Assembly (NCBI RefSeq): GCF_000321225.1
Contig: NW_004451402.1
Span: forward strand, 299,961-363,960
DNA length: 64,000 bases
Direction: 5' to 3'
Source of the DNA: Odobenus rosmarus divergens
Lineage: Eukaryota; Chordata; Mammalia; Carnivora; Odobenidae
The notes under the pieces are model-generated. The model saw only the letters and a list, made by a program, of their open reading frames with translations, did not search any database and was not told the DNA's origin. The position numbers were made by a program, and so were the translations under genes. Of the stretch, positions 10,102 to 22,479 are shown one piece after another (the stretch's first letter is position 1; each line of letters starts with the position of its first letter).

Positions 10102-11570
10102 CTTTTTTTGTTGTTGCTTAAAATTTTTTTAAATTCAAATATAATTAACATAGAGTGTTATATTAGTTTCAGGTGTGCAGTATAATGATTCAACAACTCT
10201 ATATGTTAGAACACGTTGCTCATCAAGATAAATGTACTCTTGATTCCCTTCGCCTCTTTCACCCATCCCCCCACCCACTTCCCCTCCGGCAACCACAAGT
10301 TGTTCTCTATATTTAAGAGTCTGTTTTTTATTTGTCTCTTTTTTTTCTTTGTTTTGTTTCTTAAATTCCACATATGAATGAAATTGTATGATATTTGTTT
10401 ATCTCTGATTAACTTATTTCACTTAGCATTAGATCCATCCATGTTGTTGCAAAAGGCAAGATTTCCTTCTCTTTTATGGTTGAATAATATTCCATAGTGA
10501 ATATATGCCATATCTTCTTTATCTATGTATCTCAGGATGGACAGTTGGGTTGCTTCCATATCTTGGCTACTATAAATAATATTGCAATAAACATAGGAGT
10601 GCATATATCTTCTCAAATTAGTGTTTTCATTTTCTTTGGTTAAATACCCACTAGTGAAATTACTGGATCATACGGTATTTCTATTTTTAAGTTTTTCAGG
10701 AACCTCCATCCTGTTTTCCACAGTGGCTACACCTGTTTGCATTCCCACCAAAAGTGCATGAGGGTTTTTTTCTTTACATCCTTGCCAACACTTGTTGACT
10801 CTTGTATTTTTTATTTTGCCATTCTGACAGCCATGAGGTGGTATCTCCTTGTGGTCTTGATTTGCATTTCCCTGACGATTAGTGATGTTGAGCATTTCTT
10901 CATGTGTCTGTTGACCATCTGTATGTCTTCTTTGGAAAAATGTCTGTTCATGTTTTCTGCCCATTTTAAAATGGATTGTTTGTTTTTGATGTTGAGTTGT
11001 ATAAGTTCCTTATATATTTTAGATATTAACCCATTATCAAATATATGATTTACAAATATCTTCTCCCACTTGGTGGGTTGTCTTTTTGTTTTGTTGATGG
11101 TTTCCTTCACTGTGTAAAAGCTTTTTATTTTGGTGTAGTCCCAATAGTTTAATTTTGCTTTTGTTTCCCTTGCCAAGGGACACATATCTAGAAAATGTTT
11201 ACTGTGGCTGACGTCAAAGAGATTACTGCCTATGTTTTCTTCCAGGAATCTTATGGTTTCAGGTCTTGTATTTAGGTCTTTAATCCATTTTGAGTTTATT
11301 TTTGTGTATGATGTAAGAAAGTGATCTAGTTTCATTCTTCTGCTTGCCGCTGTCCAGTTTTCCCAACACCATTTATTGAAAAAACTGTCTTTTTCCCCAC
11401 TGTATATTCTTGCTTTCTTTCTTGGAGATTAACTGACCATATAAATGTGGGTTTATTTCTTGGCTCTCTGTTCTGCTCCATTGATCTATGTGCCCATTTT
11501 TGTGCCAGTATCACACTGTTTTGATTACTATAGCTCTGTAGTATATCTTAAAATCTAGACCATATTTTTT
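10102..11570 (-). mobile_element. LINE-1, 5'-truncated, minus strand
   Basis: On the minus strand this runs from late ORF2 into the 3' UTR. On the plus strand the poly-A appears as T runs at 10101-10130, next to the complement of the familiar L1 end ('cctgaaactaatataacactctatg'). ORF2 sequence continues to about 11570, where it stops abruptly at 'aaaatctagacca', a typical 5' truncation. Insertion duplications are not clear; 'atatttttt' near both ends is a weak candidate. Open frames are long for a fossil, so it is moderately young but dead. Confidence 0.9.
10420..11514 (-). pseudogene. LINE-1 ORF2 C-terminal remnant
   Basis: This is the C-terminal part of L1 ORF2, beyond the reverse transcriptase core. 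It survives in three pieces in different frames: 11332-11514, 10811-11335 (174 residues) and 10668-10964. Recognisable features are the W/N-rich linker '[13 protein letters not shown]', the 'QPTKWEKIF' segment, and the C-terminal '[16 protein letters not shown]' and 'TRVNKCWQGC' regions. Frameshifts lie near 11355-11365 and 10812-10820. The endonuclease and RT catalytic domains are absent because the copy is 5' truncated, so no activity is possible. Confidence 0.85.
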
Positions 11571-12879
11571 CAGGATAGAGGCTGAATTCTATATTTACTG
11601 TTTTTCAAGGCCAGCATAGAGTCTGCAACAAAGGAAGTATGAAAAATTTACTGAATTGATAAATCAATGGATTTCCTCAATTTACCAGAATATCCCTGGG
11701 CAGGAAATCCTTTGTCCAAAAAGTAAGTGGTAAGAAGACAAATTCATAGTAGGGGTTTATTTAAAATAATCTTGTAAAGCATATTCTAAATTTATTAGAG
11801 ATCCAGGACACAGGAGAAAATATTAAAGAAGTCTTTTCAAAATAGGCTTTGACATACAGATTGGACCTTAACCTAAGTCTGGGGTCAGCCTTCTTGGAAT
11901 CGGGTTTTCCTTTTGGGCTCTATCTATGTGATGTGAACTGCAGATAGACTAGCAAGTGTCTGAAGTCAAGTCAAACCACTTATAGGCGTAGATGGGAAAA
12001 AATACACAGTTCACCACAGGAGAAATTTGTATGGGACTTGGGAGGAGTGAAGTAGTGGCCGTTTTTATGCTCAGCGGGTCACAGCTGGGCAGGCACCATA
12101 GCGTGGATGGAGCCCCAAGTCCCTGACCTGCTGGCTGACCTTGCTGGGTGGGGCAGCAGTCAGATCTGAACAGCTCTGGCTTCCCCTGCATCTTCTTGTC
12201 TATCTCCAATTTACTCTACAGGTCGCCCGTGTCATCACGGCTGGAGCAGGCAGTGAGAGATAGACGCCATTCTCATCTGTTGCTGGTCTCCCCCACTTCT
12301 GTCCTTCTTCCCCTCCTGGGGGTTGGCCTGCTGACTTCTGGCCCATTGCACACCAGGCCCAGAGGTAGCCAGCATGCACGGACGCCTCATGATGGTGGCG
12401 GGGCTCCCACGATGGTGGAAGGGCTAGCCCCTGTAATAAAGCCTGTATTCCACACCAGTCAAAGTGGTCTGCTGCTCCAGTTGCCCTCAGGCTGAAACAC
12501 ATGTTAGATCCCTGTTTCTGAGAAGAGAAGGACTTGGAGGAAGAAGGCGGCCGCTCTCTTCCATACCAAAGATGACCGAAAGGGAGTGTCGCTCAGGACA
12601 CCGTGAAGTAATGACGTTAAACCTTGGCTGCAGTCCCCGGGAGACTTTGGGGGCATCTGCTTTGGAGACCTTTGGAACTAGGCGGGCTCTGCTCTTTCTG
12701 CGGCTCCTGAGAGGAGATAGCTGTGGTTGAAGAGCAGGGACCAATGGGGCAGAAGCCCCAGTTCCAGCCCCAACCCCAGCCCCATCTACCACTGCAGGTG
12801 GTTTGACCTCTGGCAGCTTGTTTAATCTCTCTACCAACCAGGGAGGGATCAAAATATTGGGGAAATAGCAGTTCCGATG
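11571..12879. other. Single-copy non-coding stretch
   Basis: AT-rich to about 11870, then GC-richer. At 12390-12430 'gatggtgg' recurs in a short imperfect tandem, followed by 'aataaagcctgtattcc', a lone poly-A-like signal. A possible weak MIR lies at 12765-12870 ('gcttgtttaatctctctaccaacc'). Open frames at 12148-12951 overlap on both strands without domain content. Confidence 0.4.
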
Positions 12880-13110
12880 TTGTTGGCTGTTTGAATGATT
12901 AAGCAACCCAATTTTTTGTTTAAATGCCCTGCCTTCCACAGTGTTATGCAAGTGTTATTTTTATTGGTGTGTCCATTAAAATAGTAAATTGGATTTGTGT
13001 TTCTCTATCACTAACAATGCTGTGGAAGGAAAGAAATCAATGAATTGAAAGTCAAACTGTCTTCAAAACAACTCATGAAAGCGATGCCTTTGTCAGCCGG
13101 TGACACTGTG
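12880..13110. other. Repeat-free stretch, candidate conserved non-coding element
   Basis: High-complexity, AT-leaning sequence with no recognised repeat, e.g. 'tgttatgcaagtgttatttttattggtgtg' and 'caatgaattgaaagtcaaactgtc'. It has the look of conserved non-coding DNA; conservation cannot be tested from one sequence. Confidence 0.25.
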
Positions 13111-14519
13111 ACAGTTCTGGTAGGCATGCCCCTGTCCCCCTCCCAGCCAGGCCAGGCCAGGCGGCCGCTGGACCATGTACCAACAGGAATCTGCAGAAAC
13201 CAGCAGGCCGGATGAAGGTAAATAGATCCTTGTGTAAGCAGGAGAGCTCTCCACCACCTAAAAGTCCCAGACACTATTCCCTCACTGTCTGTCCCCACTT
13301 CCATGGCAGAAAGAATGGGATTGGGTATTTTTAAATCTCTTAAAAAATTTAAAGACCAAACGCAGCTGGGTTCCTGCATGGAAATTTCTACCAGCATCTA
13401 TTTCTCAAAGACTCATTCTCATTGCATTACCATTTCAAAATAGCTGAATTCATCAGCATCTACTGTGCCATCTTGAGCTCATCTCATTTTGGAGGTGTTC
13501 TGGGAAAAGTTTGACATTTAATGGGGGCTAGCTGTGATCGGAAGTCTTTGGGTCAGCACCTTGGAGCATGGAATTGTTTTGGTGACTTTTGCAGACAAGG
13601 TCTAAAAATCACTCATCTTCTTAAAGGCCCATCTGTCTGGGCAGGCGCAATGATGCCCCAGGTGGCATGACTGTCATGGGACGGGTTGGTTTACAAAATG
13701 CTGAGATTGGGGAAAGAGCACACAGGGAAAGGGCAATGGCTCCAAAGGCTTCAGGGGGGTGGAGGAGAGGCTGGGGCCCTGGTGAGATACTCCTGGAGGT
13801 GGGTCAGGAGGTGAGGGAGGTTGTTGGCTTGGACCCATCCCATGGGGATGAGCTGGCACCCACCCTCTCAGAATCAGAGTCCATGGGCCCACATAGGGGC
13901 TCTGATGTAGTTGTGGCCACTCCAGCCATGGTGGGCGAGGAGTGCTGACAGATGGGGGCTGGGACAGTGGAGGGTCAGGCAGGTGGATGCCCTTGATTGC
14001 CCAGGGGTGGGGTGCGGTGGGGGATGGGGCCCTAGAAGACACACCATTCATTCTCCCTTTCTATCCAGAGCTGCCCTGCTGAGAAGTTCCTCAAGGACAT
14101 CTAAACCTAGGCAAGCCCGAGTCAGAAACTCTGAAGACCTCCTCTCTTTTGCTGGTAGTAGGGTTGTAGTAAGTATTTACCTTCGGATTTGTTTACTCTG
14201 CTATGAGGACAGTCTGTTTCACCCCCATGCCATTCTCGTGGATTTTAGTGTACTTCTTGTAACAGAAATGCAGATGGTCACCAAGGTCGCTGGTTATTTT
14301 CAGTCACTCAAGGCATATTTCACTTTACAATTTTAAAACTAAGTTCTCAAGTTCAGTTTAGGGGGACTTTCATCCTAAAATACACAATGCAATGAAACAA
14401 AATTGCTCAACCTAATGCGGATGTATGTGAACAGAGTCTGAGATGGTGAAAAGGAGCTGGAATGTCTCCCCTTTCCCCACCCAACCCCCCCGGCTAACCA
14501 TCAACCCTCTGCCCCCTGC
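13111..14519. other. Single-copy non-coding stretch
   Basis: G-rich around 13730-14030. The open frames at 13674-14051 (minus) and 13911-14336 (plus) overlap and carry no recognisable domain; their proline-rich or low-complexity content follows base composition. Confidence 0.4.
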
Positions 14520-14690
14520 CCAGAGTTGTCCCACGGGGTATGGGTGTAGGGAGGGATGAGGGGGAGGAAGATAACAGGGAAGAAGAAAGGAAAGAGGCAA
14601 CAAGGAAGAAGGGAAGAAGAAATAGATAACAACACAGAGGGGTGGGGGAGAACAGGTGGGAAGGGGGCAAATATGGGCGAGTGTGGCAGA
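14520..14690 (+). repeat. Purine-rich low-complexity tract
   Basis: A long run of A and G ('gggatgagggggaggaagataac', 'gaagaagaaaggaaagaggc', 'aagaagggaagaagaaa'). It produces spurious leucine/serine/proline-rich frames on the minus strand. Confidence 0.7.
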
Positions 14691-16879
14691 GGCTACAGAT
14701 AGGGTTCTTGAAGGTTTTCAGTTCTGTAAAGAGATTTGGCACACCATGAAATTCTTCTTACTTTCTCCAAAAGCAATCAAATCAACAAACAAGCACACAA
14801 GAGCATGACTCCCCCTTAGCCACACTCCCTATGGCCACTCCAAATATAGAGTGGAGTTGTCCGTGGCTGGGGAAGATGGGGGAGCAGAGGGATGTAGGGC
14901 TGTGGAGGCTGCTAGCCCCTTGCCTTGGAACTTAAGGCTCTCCCAGAGCCCACAGCGTGGTGGGAGAGGGGAGAAAAGTTCTGATCCAGCCTCTGTGCAT
15001 CACAGCTGGACACTCTGCCAAGAACCAGCTTTCTTTTCAGGCTGCTTCTTAAATAGAATTGGGTTCTGGAACTCGTGGTTGTGAGGGTTGGGTGACCAGA
15101 ATATAGACTAGCTCTTGAGGAATCCCACGAGCGGATGTGGATTCACTTGGTCATCGAGCCCTTGCCACGTGCCTGGTGGGGTCGCAAGTGCTCCGTGTGT
15201 TTTATCTCTTTGGACCCCCCCGTCCTCACCCCTGTGACCCTTTGGTGGCGGCAGCTGCCCCATGTTGAGCGCAAATGCAACTGAGCCTGGTGTTTGTCTG
15301 ATTTGGACCCTCCTGGTTGCTCAAGGGACACTATGACTGCAGAGCCGCTGATCCGGAAGGCAGGTTTTGGGGCTGTCTGAGGCTTGTAGTGCTTGACATA
15401 CAAGGGTGAACCAGCAAGGTGGTGTCCCGAGCAGGAGAACCAGTGCAACATGGCTGCAGGCTGTCAAGAAGAATCCTACCACCATCCTAATGCAGGAGGG
15501 AGTGGTCTTTGCCCAGTTCGTGGCTCCCCTTGAACTGGATTTGCCATCAGATTCCTGAGAGGGCAAAATATTATCAGAAGATCAACTGGCATGTCCCCTC
15601 TGCTCTGGCCAAAGCAGAAAGCCCCAGCTCTGCAACGTCCTTATTCCTTTCTCACATGCAGGGGGAGAAGGTGGGTGCTTTGCCTAGTCTCCCTCTGATG
15701 TGATGGGCTGGGGTACCTGCTGTAAAAGAAGTGGCTGGAAACGGTCCTGTGTTGTTTTCTTGACGGTACGACACAAGCCAGAAGACTGCCTTCGTCCACC
15801 AGTCCGCCATCCGTCCGGCTCTGAGACACCAAGGAGCCAGACCTCGGGTCTTTAAAGGCCCTGGTTCTGGGGCTGAACTCCCACTGGTACATGGGCCGCC
15901 TGCTCCTGATGACTGGGTGTGAAGAACCTCTCTGGTGTTCAGCCACCGGGGCCTCTGATAAAGCCAAGCTGCTTTGCTGCCTAGCTGATGCTCATCTGTG
16001 GAGGGTTTTTATCGCTTTACAAGTCAGTGCTTATCCCTCTGGGCGATAAGAAAGCAACAAGATCATCTCGGTAGGGGTGGCCCAGAGCCACCAGCCCTGT
16101 TCTGTTCTACCTGAATCACTGGTGACATGGAACTTTGGATCACAGTTGGGTTCCACATGTCCCCTGCTTGGAGAACAGAATCTCCCATCCCTGGGGATGA
16201 GGCCCTCCAGGGAGGAGGTGCATAGAACATTCAGTGGGACCATGGGAAAGGAGAGGGCACTGTGTTCTCTGCCCCATGGCTGCTGGAGAGGGGCTTGGGG
16301 GCTGGGAGATGTGGGGCAGGTCTGCGGGGCCAGCCCCACCACTCAGCCCTTCTCCACCCTGCCTTCCCTACCCCCTCTCTCCCCTGCTCATCTGAGTCTC
16401 CCGTCTCCTCCTCTTTTCTGGGCTTTCTCCACCTATCCTGGCATGTGATGCCTGCGTGCTCCTGTCCCTGTGCTCAGCCCCCCTCTGTGACCTCAGGGCC
16501 TGTCCCACCCGGCTCCTGTTCTCAAGGGGCCCCTAGACGAGCCCCACTGCCAGTTGCCCTCTCCTAGCCTTTGGATAGGCCATTCACTAGTTGAGAGGGC
16601 CTTCCAAGGACCCATCGCTTCTTTGGAACTCAAAACAAAACAGGTTCTGTAAGGATTAGTGAGGCACTGGCTTTTATGCAATAACAGCTAATCCCTTGTT
16701 TTCATAACAAGGTTGGGAGAATCTGTTTCTTGTTTCTCCAGATTGTTTGTTGATTCTAAATAGCTGCAGTGCCCGTGGCAGGGACGGTTAAACTCCATCC
16801 ATGACTCATCGGTCCCCCTGTGTCTGCCTCGCAGGTGTCACTGCTGTGGAGCTGGGGAGCTGGTTGTCCTCTGACACTC
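14691..16879. other. Mostly single-copy; a probable MIR inside
   Basis: At 15145-15290, 'gcccttgccacgtgcctggtggggtcgcaagtgctccgtgtgttttatctc' reads like a minus-strand MIR ('ctatgtgccaggcactgtgctaag...ttatctc'). The rest is unrecognised. 16240-16570 is CT-rich; its open frames (16077-16448, 16262-16567) are overlapping and low-complexity. Confidence 0.4.
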
Positions 16880-17060
16880 AGCTGTCCTCAGTCCTGGATG
16901 CATGTGGAAATCACCAGAAGCTTAAACAATTACTAATACCTGGTCCCACCCCAAGCCTTCTGATTTAAGTGGTTTGGACTGTGGCCTGGGCATTGAGATT
17001 TTTAAAATACCTCCTGGTGCTTCTCATATGCAGCCATGAAGAAAACCACTGCTTTATGTG
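16880..17060 (+). mobile_element. MER5-type hAT-Charlie DNA transposon
   Basis: Diagnostic blocks in order: 'tgtggaaatcaccagaagctta', 'acctggtcccaccccaagccttctgattta', 'gcctgggcattgagattttt', 'ctcatatgcagccatgaagaaaaccactg'. Non-autonomous; encodes nothing. Confidence 0.8.
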
Positions 17061-17204
17061 AATTCAGGAGAAGCTGGAGGCCACAGTTTCGCAGGGGTCC
17101 GGCATGGGGTGGGCGATCAGATCCTTTGCAGTGTTCTTGAATGGTTTCACAGGCGTCCTGTCTCCCTAGGAGAGGACCATCTTGCTCTTCCTCTTGTTTT
17201 TTGT

Positions 17205-17400
17205 TTCACTCAGCAAACATGAGTTGGGACCCTAATAAGTGGCAGGCATTAGGGAGACCCATGGAGAAGACACAGAGGTAGCTGTCACAGAGCTTACCAG
17301 CTCTGGGGAAAGCAGAGTTGGAAAGAGATAATTGGAACATCTTGCCATAACTATTTTAATAGAGATTATGTATGAGCTCAGTGGAGGGAAGGGCTAACTC
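17205..17400 (-). mobile_element. L2 3' end, minus
   Basis: 'cactcagcaaacatgagttgggaccc..ggcaggcatt' then 'gtcacagagcttaccagctc' fits the reverse L2 tail ('caacaaatatttattgagcacc...ccaggcac...ggagcttac'). Confidence 0.5.
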
Positions 17401-17439
17401 AGCATGCATGTGTTGGGGGTAGGGTGATAGGATGCTTTT

Positions 17440-17560
17440 TAGAAGTTATAATCCTTATTTGACAGAGAAAGAAGCTGAGGGTTTTAGCACAAGCTGTGTG
17501 CTCTCTGTTACCCTAGGTCAGGGAGCAACAAAGTGTGGGTCTCCCCAAGCTCTGTCTTCA
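17440..17560 (-). mobile_element. MIR fragment, minus
   Basis: 'ataatccttatttgacagagaaagaagctgagg' followed by 'gggagcaacaaagtgtgggtctcccc' resembles reverse MIR. Confidence 0.45.
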
Positions 17561-17664
17561 GATGGGTCTAAATAGGTTTCTCCCTCCACAGCTAAGGAGA
17601 TGTCCTAGCATTGCATTGTGAGATATTAGATATTATCTGGAGAATTAAAATGTTCTATCTAGTG

Positions 17665-17875
17665 ATACTCAATCCCTGGGAGTGTGCTGTAGGTCACTGT
17701 GACTGGCCGTGTGGCTTGGGGATCTGTGGTGGCAGCATCACCTGGGAGCTTGTTAGAAATGTAAATTCTCAGGCTCCACCCCAGACCCACTGAATTGGAA
17801 TCTCTGGTGGTGGGGCCAGGAGTTTGTATTTGATGAGCTATGGAGGCCATTCTTATGAGTGCCAGTGTCTGAGAA
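17665..17875 (+). mobile_element. MER5-type hAT-Charlie DNA transposon
   Basis: 'gtggcagcatcacctgggagcttgttagaaatg', 'ctcaggctccaccccagacccactgaattgg' and 'ggggccaggagtttgtattt' are hallmark MER5 blocks. It lies about 0.6 kb from another same-strand MER5 copy. Confidence 0.85.
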
Positions 17876-17974
17876 GCCCTACCCAAGGCCACTGACTCAG
17901 TTCCTGATGGGCTGATGCGATACACTGCATTTTTAGTCCCGAGTTTTCACCCTCTCGGTATCCACACACTTTGC

Positions 17975-18385
17975 CGTGTGACTCTGCAGTTCTTGCCACT
18001 GGAGTAGAAGTGTATTCTTCTGCCCTGATGGTGCTGGGTTGGCCAGTGACAATCTTTGGCACTAGAATGTGAAAGGGAGTGACAGTGTGCTAGTTTTGAG
18101 CCTAGGCCTTAGAAGGAATCACATGTTTCTGCTTGCTCCTCTGGGAGCTTCCAACTTCTGCATGGAAAAAAAAAAATGTCATCAGGTAGCGGCTGTGTCT
18201 TCAGGCTAGGCTGCAGAGTGACCACATGGAGCAGAGCTTCCCCAGCTGACCTGCAGACTGCAGCCCAGAGCAGAATTTCCCTCGCTGAACTGTAGGTCTT
18301 TGACCCTGAGAATGAATGGATAGTATTGTTTGCCACTGAGTTCTGGAATGGTTTGTTATGTAGCAATAGCTGACTGATACAGCTG
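17975..18385 (+). mobile_element. MLT1-class MaLR LTR
   Basis: Ordered blocks include 'gttggccagtgacaatc', 'agaatgtgaaagggagtgacagtgtgctagttttgagcctaggcctta', 'ccacatggagcag', 'cccagctgacctgcagactgcagccc' and the terminal 'gccactgagttctggaatggtttgttatgtagcaatagctgactgatac'. Confidence 0.75.
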
Positions 18386-18639
18386 ATTGAGGCTGGTTTT
18401 GTATATCTACATAGACAAGGTTCAGCACCCCGGAGGTGAGGCTGTTGGTACCAGGACGTCAGGTCAGCAGTCTGGTTAGGCGGCAGGGGAGGCTGTTTGT
18501 GCACTGGGGCCCGGAGGCTCTTTGCCTCATGCATTCTCAGTGGCTATCCCTGGAGCTCTCTGCTTCATTCTCCTGGTATGATCTGATCAGATCCCTGAGA
18601 AAATTTGATGAACTATGCCAAAGACCACAGGAGCCGCCA

Positions 18640-19365
18640 TTATCCCTCACCTGAGTTACTGTAATAACTTCCCAATGGATCTTTCCTTGCTTCTATACAT
18701 TCTCCTACCATCTAATCTCAACAGAGCAACCAAATCTCTCCTTTTTAAAACCTAAGTCAGATAGCACCACTCCTCTGATCCAAACCTTGAAATGACTTCC
18801 CATTCTACTCAGAGTCAGAGTTCTTGTCATACCTACACTAACCTATGTGTTCTGGCCCCCCGTTCCCCACTGATCTTCACTCCTATTACCATTCCTTTGT
18901 CATCCCCTGGCCCCTCCAGCTTCCTGTGGTTTCTTGACCAAACAAGCTTGCTCCATCTGAAGATTTTTGCAACCATAGTTCCTTTCACATCCACACTTTT
19001 CCCTTGTTCTGGGGAATGCCTACACAGCCATCTCCTGAATTCCTTCAGTGTCTTGCTCAAATATCAGCTCACTTGAGGAACCCTCTCCCTTGAGACATAG
19101 AAATGGCAGTCCCCCCTTTGCCGCATATCACACTCCTGTCCTCCTTACCCTACTTTATTTTTCTGCAGAGTATTTACATCCATCTGATATATTATCTAGT
19201 TAACTATTTTCACATTTAGCAGCTGCCTTCTACCCTCTAGAATATAATATTCATGAGAACCGGGAGTTTGCTTGCTCACTGCTCTATCCCCAGTGCCTAT
19301 AACAGGTATATAGTAGGTGCTTAATAAGTACTTGTTGAGTGAATGAGTAAGTGAATGAATGAATC
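18640..19365 (+). mobile_element. LINE-2 3' end, long copy
   Basis: About 0.7 kb of L2 in plus order: 'cacctgagttactgtaataacttcc', 'cagagcaaccaaatc', 'cccattctactcagagtcagagttcttg', 'cttgttctggggaatgcc', 'aaatatcagctcacttgaggaaccctc', then the tail 'agtgcctataacaggtatatagtaggtgcttaataagtacttgttgagtgaatgag'. It includes the end of ORF2 but no intact frame. One of the best-preserved ancient elements in the window. Confidence 0.85.
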
Positions 19366-20589
19366 ATAAACTGGACTGTGGTTTGGGAACCCCAGGTTCA
19401 AACGTGGCTCCCTAGGTTGGCCTCAGGGCAGGGACATTCCCCCTGCAAGGGGCTATACGTGTGCCAGCAGCTGTAACTGACTCTGTCTAATTAGCCTCTG
19501 CCACAGGGATGTTTCAACTCAAAATTCTTCTGATGTGATATCCTCTCCTTGCCAACCAAGCCGCATTGGATGCCAAATCATAATTAAAAGGTTCTTCGGT
19601 GAGCAGTGAATCAGAACAAGGGGCTCAGGTTGAACTGGTAACTTAATAGTTTCAGATAATGAAACATGTGACTGAAGAAGCTTATCAGTTTCTACCTCAT
19701 GGAAGACTCTGCCAGTCTTTCCCAGGACCAAGGCCCCCCACAGCTTCTAGGACAGCTCTGCGTAGGGCAATGGCTGACAGTCTTTGGAACTCCTTCTCTG
19801 CTTTTGGGATGGGCCTGGTGAAGTACCGGGAAAGGGTAGGCTTTGCTGGAGTCGCAAACTTTGACATGTCAGTGGCTTAACACAAACACGTTGATTTCTT
19901 GCTCATACCGCATTCTGAGGTGATCAGACGTCTCTCTTCGAGACCCTTCTCCCATTGGGACTCAGGGACCCACAATGATTCCAACTGCAACTCTGCCACC
20001 TGGAAGTTCCCTGCTTCCAGCTGCGTGGATGCCAGTGGGCATGGAGAAGGCAACTGCTCCTCACTGTCTTGGTCCCGGTGTGCGCTACTCCTGCTCACGT
20101 GCTTGGGAAGAAGTCTCGGACATGCAGTTCAAACCCAACTTTAAGGGAGGCTGAGAATGGTGTCTTCCTGCGTTCCTGGACAAAGGAGCTGGTGTGGGAA
20201 TGTCCTCTTGTACGTAAGGTAACACGTCTCTGCTGTGGGTCCATTACATGTTTATGTCATAGATTAGCTCTTACAGGGCGGCCTTATTTCTAAGGCAAGT
20301 AGCAACCAGGAACTGACTCGAGAGATAAAGACAAGCAGAGCCTGGTTAGGGAGTACAGAGTGGGCACTGGACAGTTGCTTGTATGGGTAAGCCCCTGGGG
20401 GGAGGGTGCCCAGGGAAACATTTATGGATAGGCACAAACTTCCTATTTGCACAAATCTTTTAGATGTGTACGCAAGTCATTGAAACCTTTATTACTAACT
20501 ATGTGTCACCAATTTAGTCACATGGCCAGGCATTGCTCATCTTTGTTGGCAGTTTGCATCACCTCAGCCTTTCAGATCATTAGGTCTTG
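19366..20589. other. Mostly unrecognised; possible old repeat inside
   Basis: Text at 19850-20140 ('gtggcttaacacaaacacgttgatttcttgctca', 'cccattgggactcaggg') has the feel of an old interspersed repeat, but I cannot name the family. No exon evidence. Confidence 0.35.
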
Positions 20590-20765
20590 AAAGGATGTGA
20601 GAGGTCACTAAATCTAAATCCTTTACTGTTAAATATGGGGTAACCGAGGCACAGGGAGGGGAGCACCATCCTCAAAATACAGCTAGCCAGCAAGAGCTGG
20701 CCGGTTGACCAGGTCACCTGACTCCTCCCATCCCCACTCCAGGCTTCCCCTAGAACTTGGGTTCT
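20590..20765 (-). mobile_element. MIR fragment, minus
   Basis: 'aaatatggggtaaccgaggcacagggagg' and 'aatacagctagccagcaagagctgg' fit reverse MIR ('gaggaaactgaggcacagag...cacacagctagtaag'). Confidence 0.55.
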
Positions 20766-22479
20766 TCAGGTGCAAGATTTCCTGCCAATGTCAATGACAC
20801 CCCAGGGCATCGGTGAGCCTGAGGGTTTGTGCTTTTGGCTGATCTTTAGCCAGTGCCTGGAGGCAAAACTAGAAGAAGTGAAGGTGTTTGCATGCTCCGT
20901 TTCCATTAGGGGGCAGAGAGCTGTCTTCTCATCCTGCCAGATCCTTCCAGGTGGTACCAGAGGAAGCGGCAGGAAAGCTTTCAATAGCCTTGGGGAAAAC
21001 ACTTGGGCAAGTGTTTCTTTGTGTCCTTTTCTGGGCATTTGATTAGCTTCCTTTGCTTTATACATAGTTTTCCAGGAATAGGCAGATGTGCTTCTCACCA
21101 CAAAGATATTAATACCCCAAGGAGGGCATTTGAAGGAAAACAACCAGGTATGGAAACATCAAGTGGCATAGGAGCAGGGTGGAGAGAGCCAGAGAGAGAG
21201 AATTTCACTGCTGTGGAGGAAAGTACAGAGATAAGCCAGGGGCACTTGACTGGGCAGTCAAATGACCCGTTTTATAAGGATCATATCCTCATGGGAATTT
21301 TCTATCGCCTAGTAGGTGATGCAAAACATAGCTTATTATTATTATGTTACATATAGTATATAACATTATGATGATACATTTTATTATCTGATACTAAACA
21401 TGTCAGGATTAGCTGATCATTCTAAGAAGAGTGTCGGGAATAATTAGGCATCATCTGCTAATCACTGGACAAGTTGGCCCTACCTCCCTGCCGCTCAGTC
21501 ACCGTAGTGGCATTGAGAGAAGTCACAATAACCAGCCCTAACAAGAAGGCATTCCAGAGTCAGAGCAGTCCTTTGGTGAACAAGGCACGGTTTTAGGAAG
21601 ACAATTTGGGGGCAACTCTAAAATGGAAAATCCTTGGTTCTATGAGCATTCAGGGTTGAAATAAATGTAGATTTATTTCATCTAGGGAGCCTAATTACCA
21701 AGAGAAAAACATAACATTTCTTCTGCAATTGGAAAATTTAGCTCACATGGAACAAAGGAGAATTTCTTTTTTTCAAAGCTAGCAAGGAAAACTACCAGGG
21801 TTTGAGTTTTGGGAAGCCAGTCTTTGATTTCCTCCTAAATGAAACCTGTCAGACCATAGCCATAGCCTGCAAACGTCTTTTTGTGTGTGTTCGTGTAAGC
21901 CTACAGCATTGGGCTAAGGGTGATGTGTATAACACCAGCGGAGGCAGGAATGTGGGGCCGCCACATAGGCCTAGGCCAGAGGGAACTTAGGTACATGTGT
22001 GCATATTGGGAGAGAGGATGGTGGGCCTGGGGGCTGGGACTGGGGATAGGAAAGAATCCAGATGGTCCTGTCCCACCCTCCAGGGATACCCTAACCTACA
22101 ACAGATGCCCTGCTGGGGGGGCAGCAGGAGTCAGAGGGGCTGCATTTTCTGGGGTTACTGTGCACCTTGGGTGTATGGCATGGGGGATGTCAGCTAACTG
22201 AGAAGTGCCACCTCCTCCTGGAAATACGCTGCCTGCAGTGTTGTAGGGGACAACATAGAAGAGATGCTCAAAGTAAAAATGGTGCCAAAATGCAGTACAC
22301 CTGAGTGGGCCTAAGTCTGACCATGTGGATACAATGTCCTGTGGTCTTTTTAAAGCAAAAGTTTGGATGGTGATTGCAGATCTTGCAGGGTCCCTTTGGG
22401 CTACACAGGTGGCTGTCAGCAGTGACTGGGAGCTGGGCAGAGATCTTGGTTCTCCTTGGATGTGGGATGGCTTGAAAGT
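20766..22479. other. Single-copy non-coding stretch
   Basis: No family recognised. AT-rich at 21320-21400 and 21640-21780. Open frames at 20766-21143 (minus), 20770-21042 (plus) and 22096-22500 (minus) lack domains. Confidence 0.4.

Noticed and set aside
12487..12951. 154-aa minus-strand open frame
   Set aside because: Alanine/proline-rich from GC content, no domain, overlaps plus frames, and part of it may be MIR.
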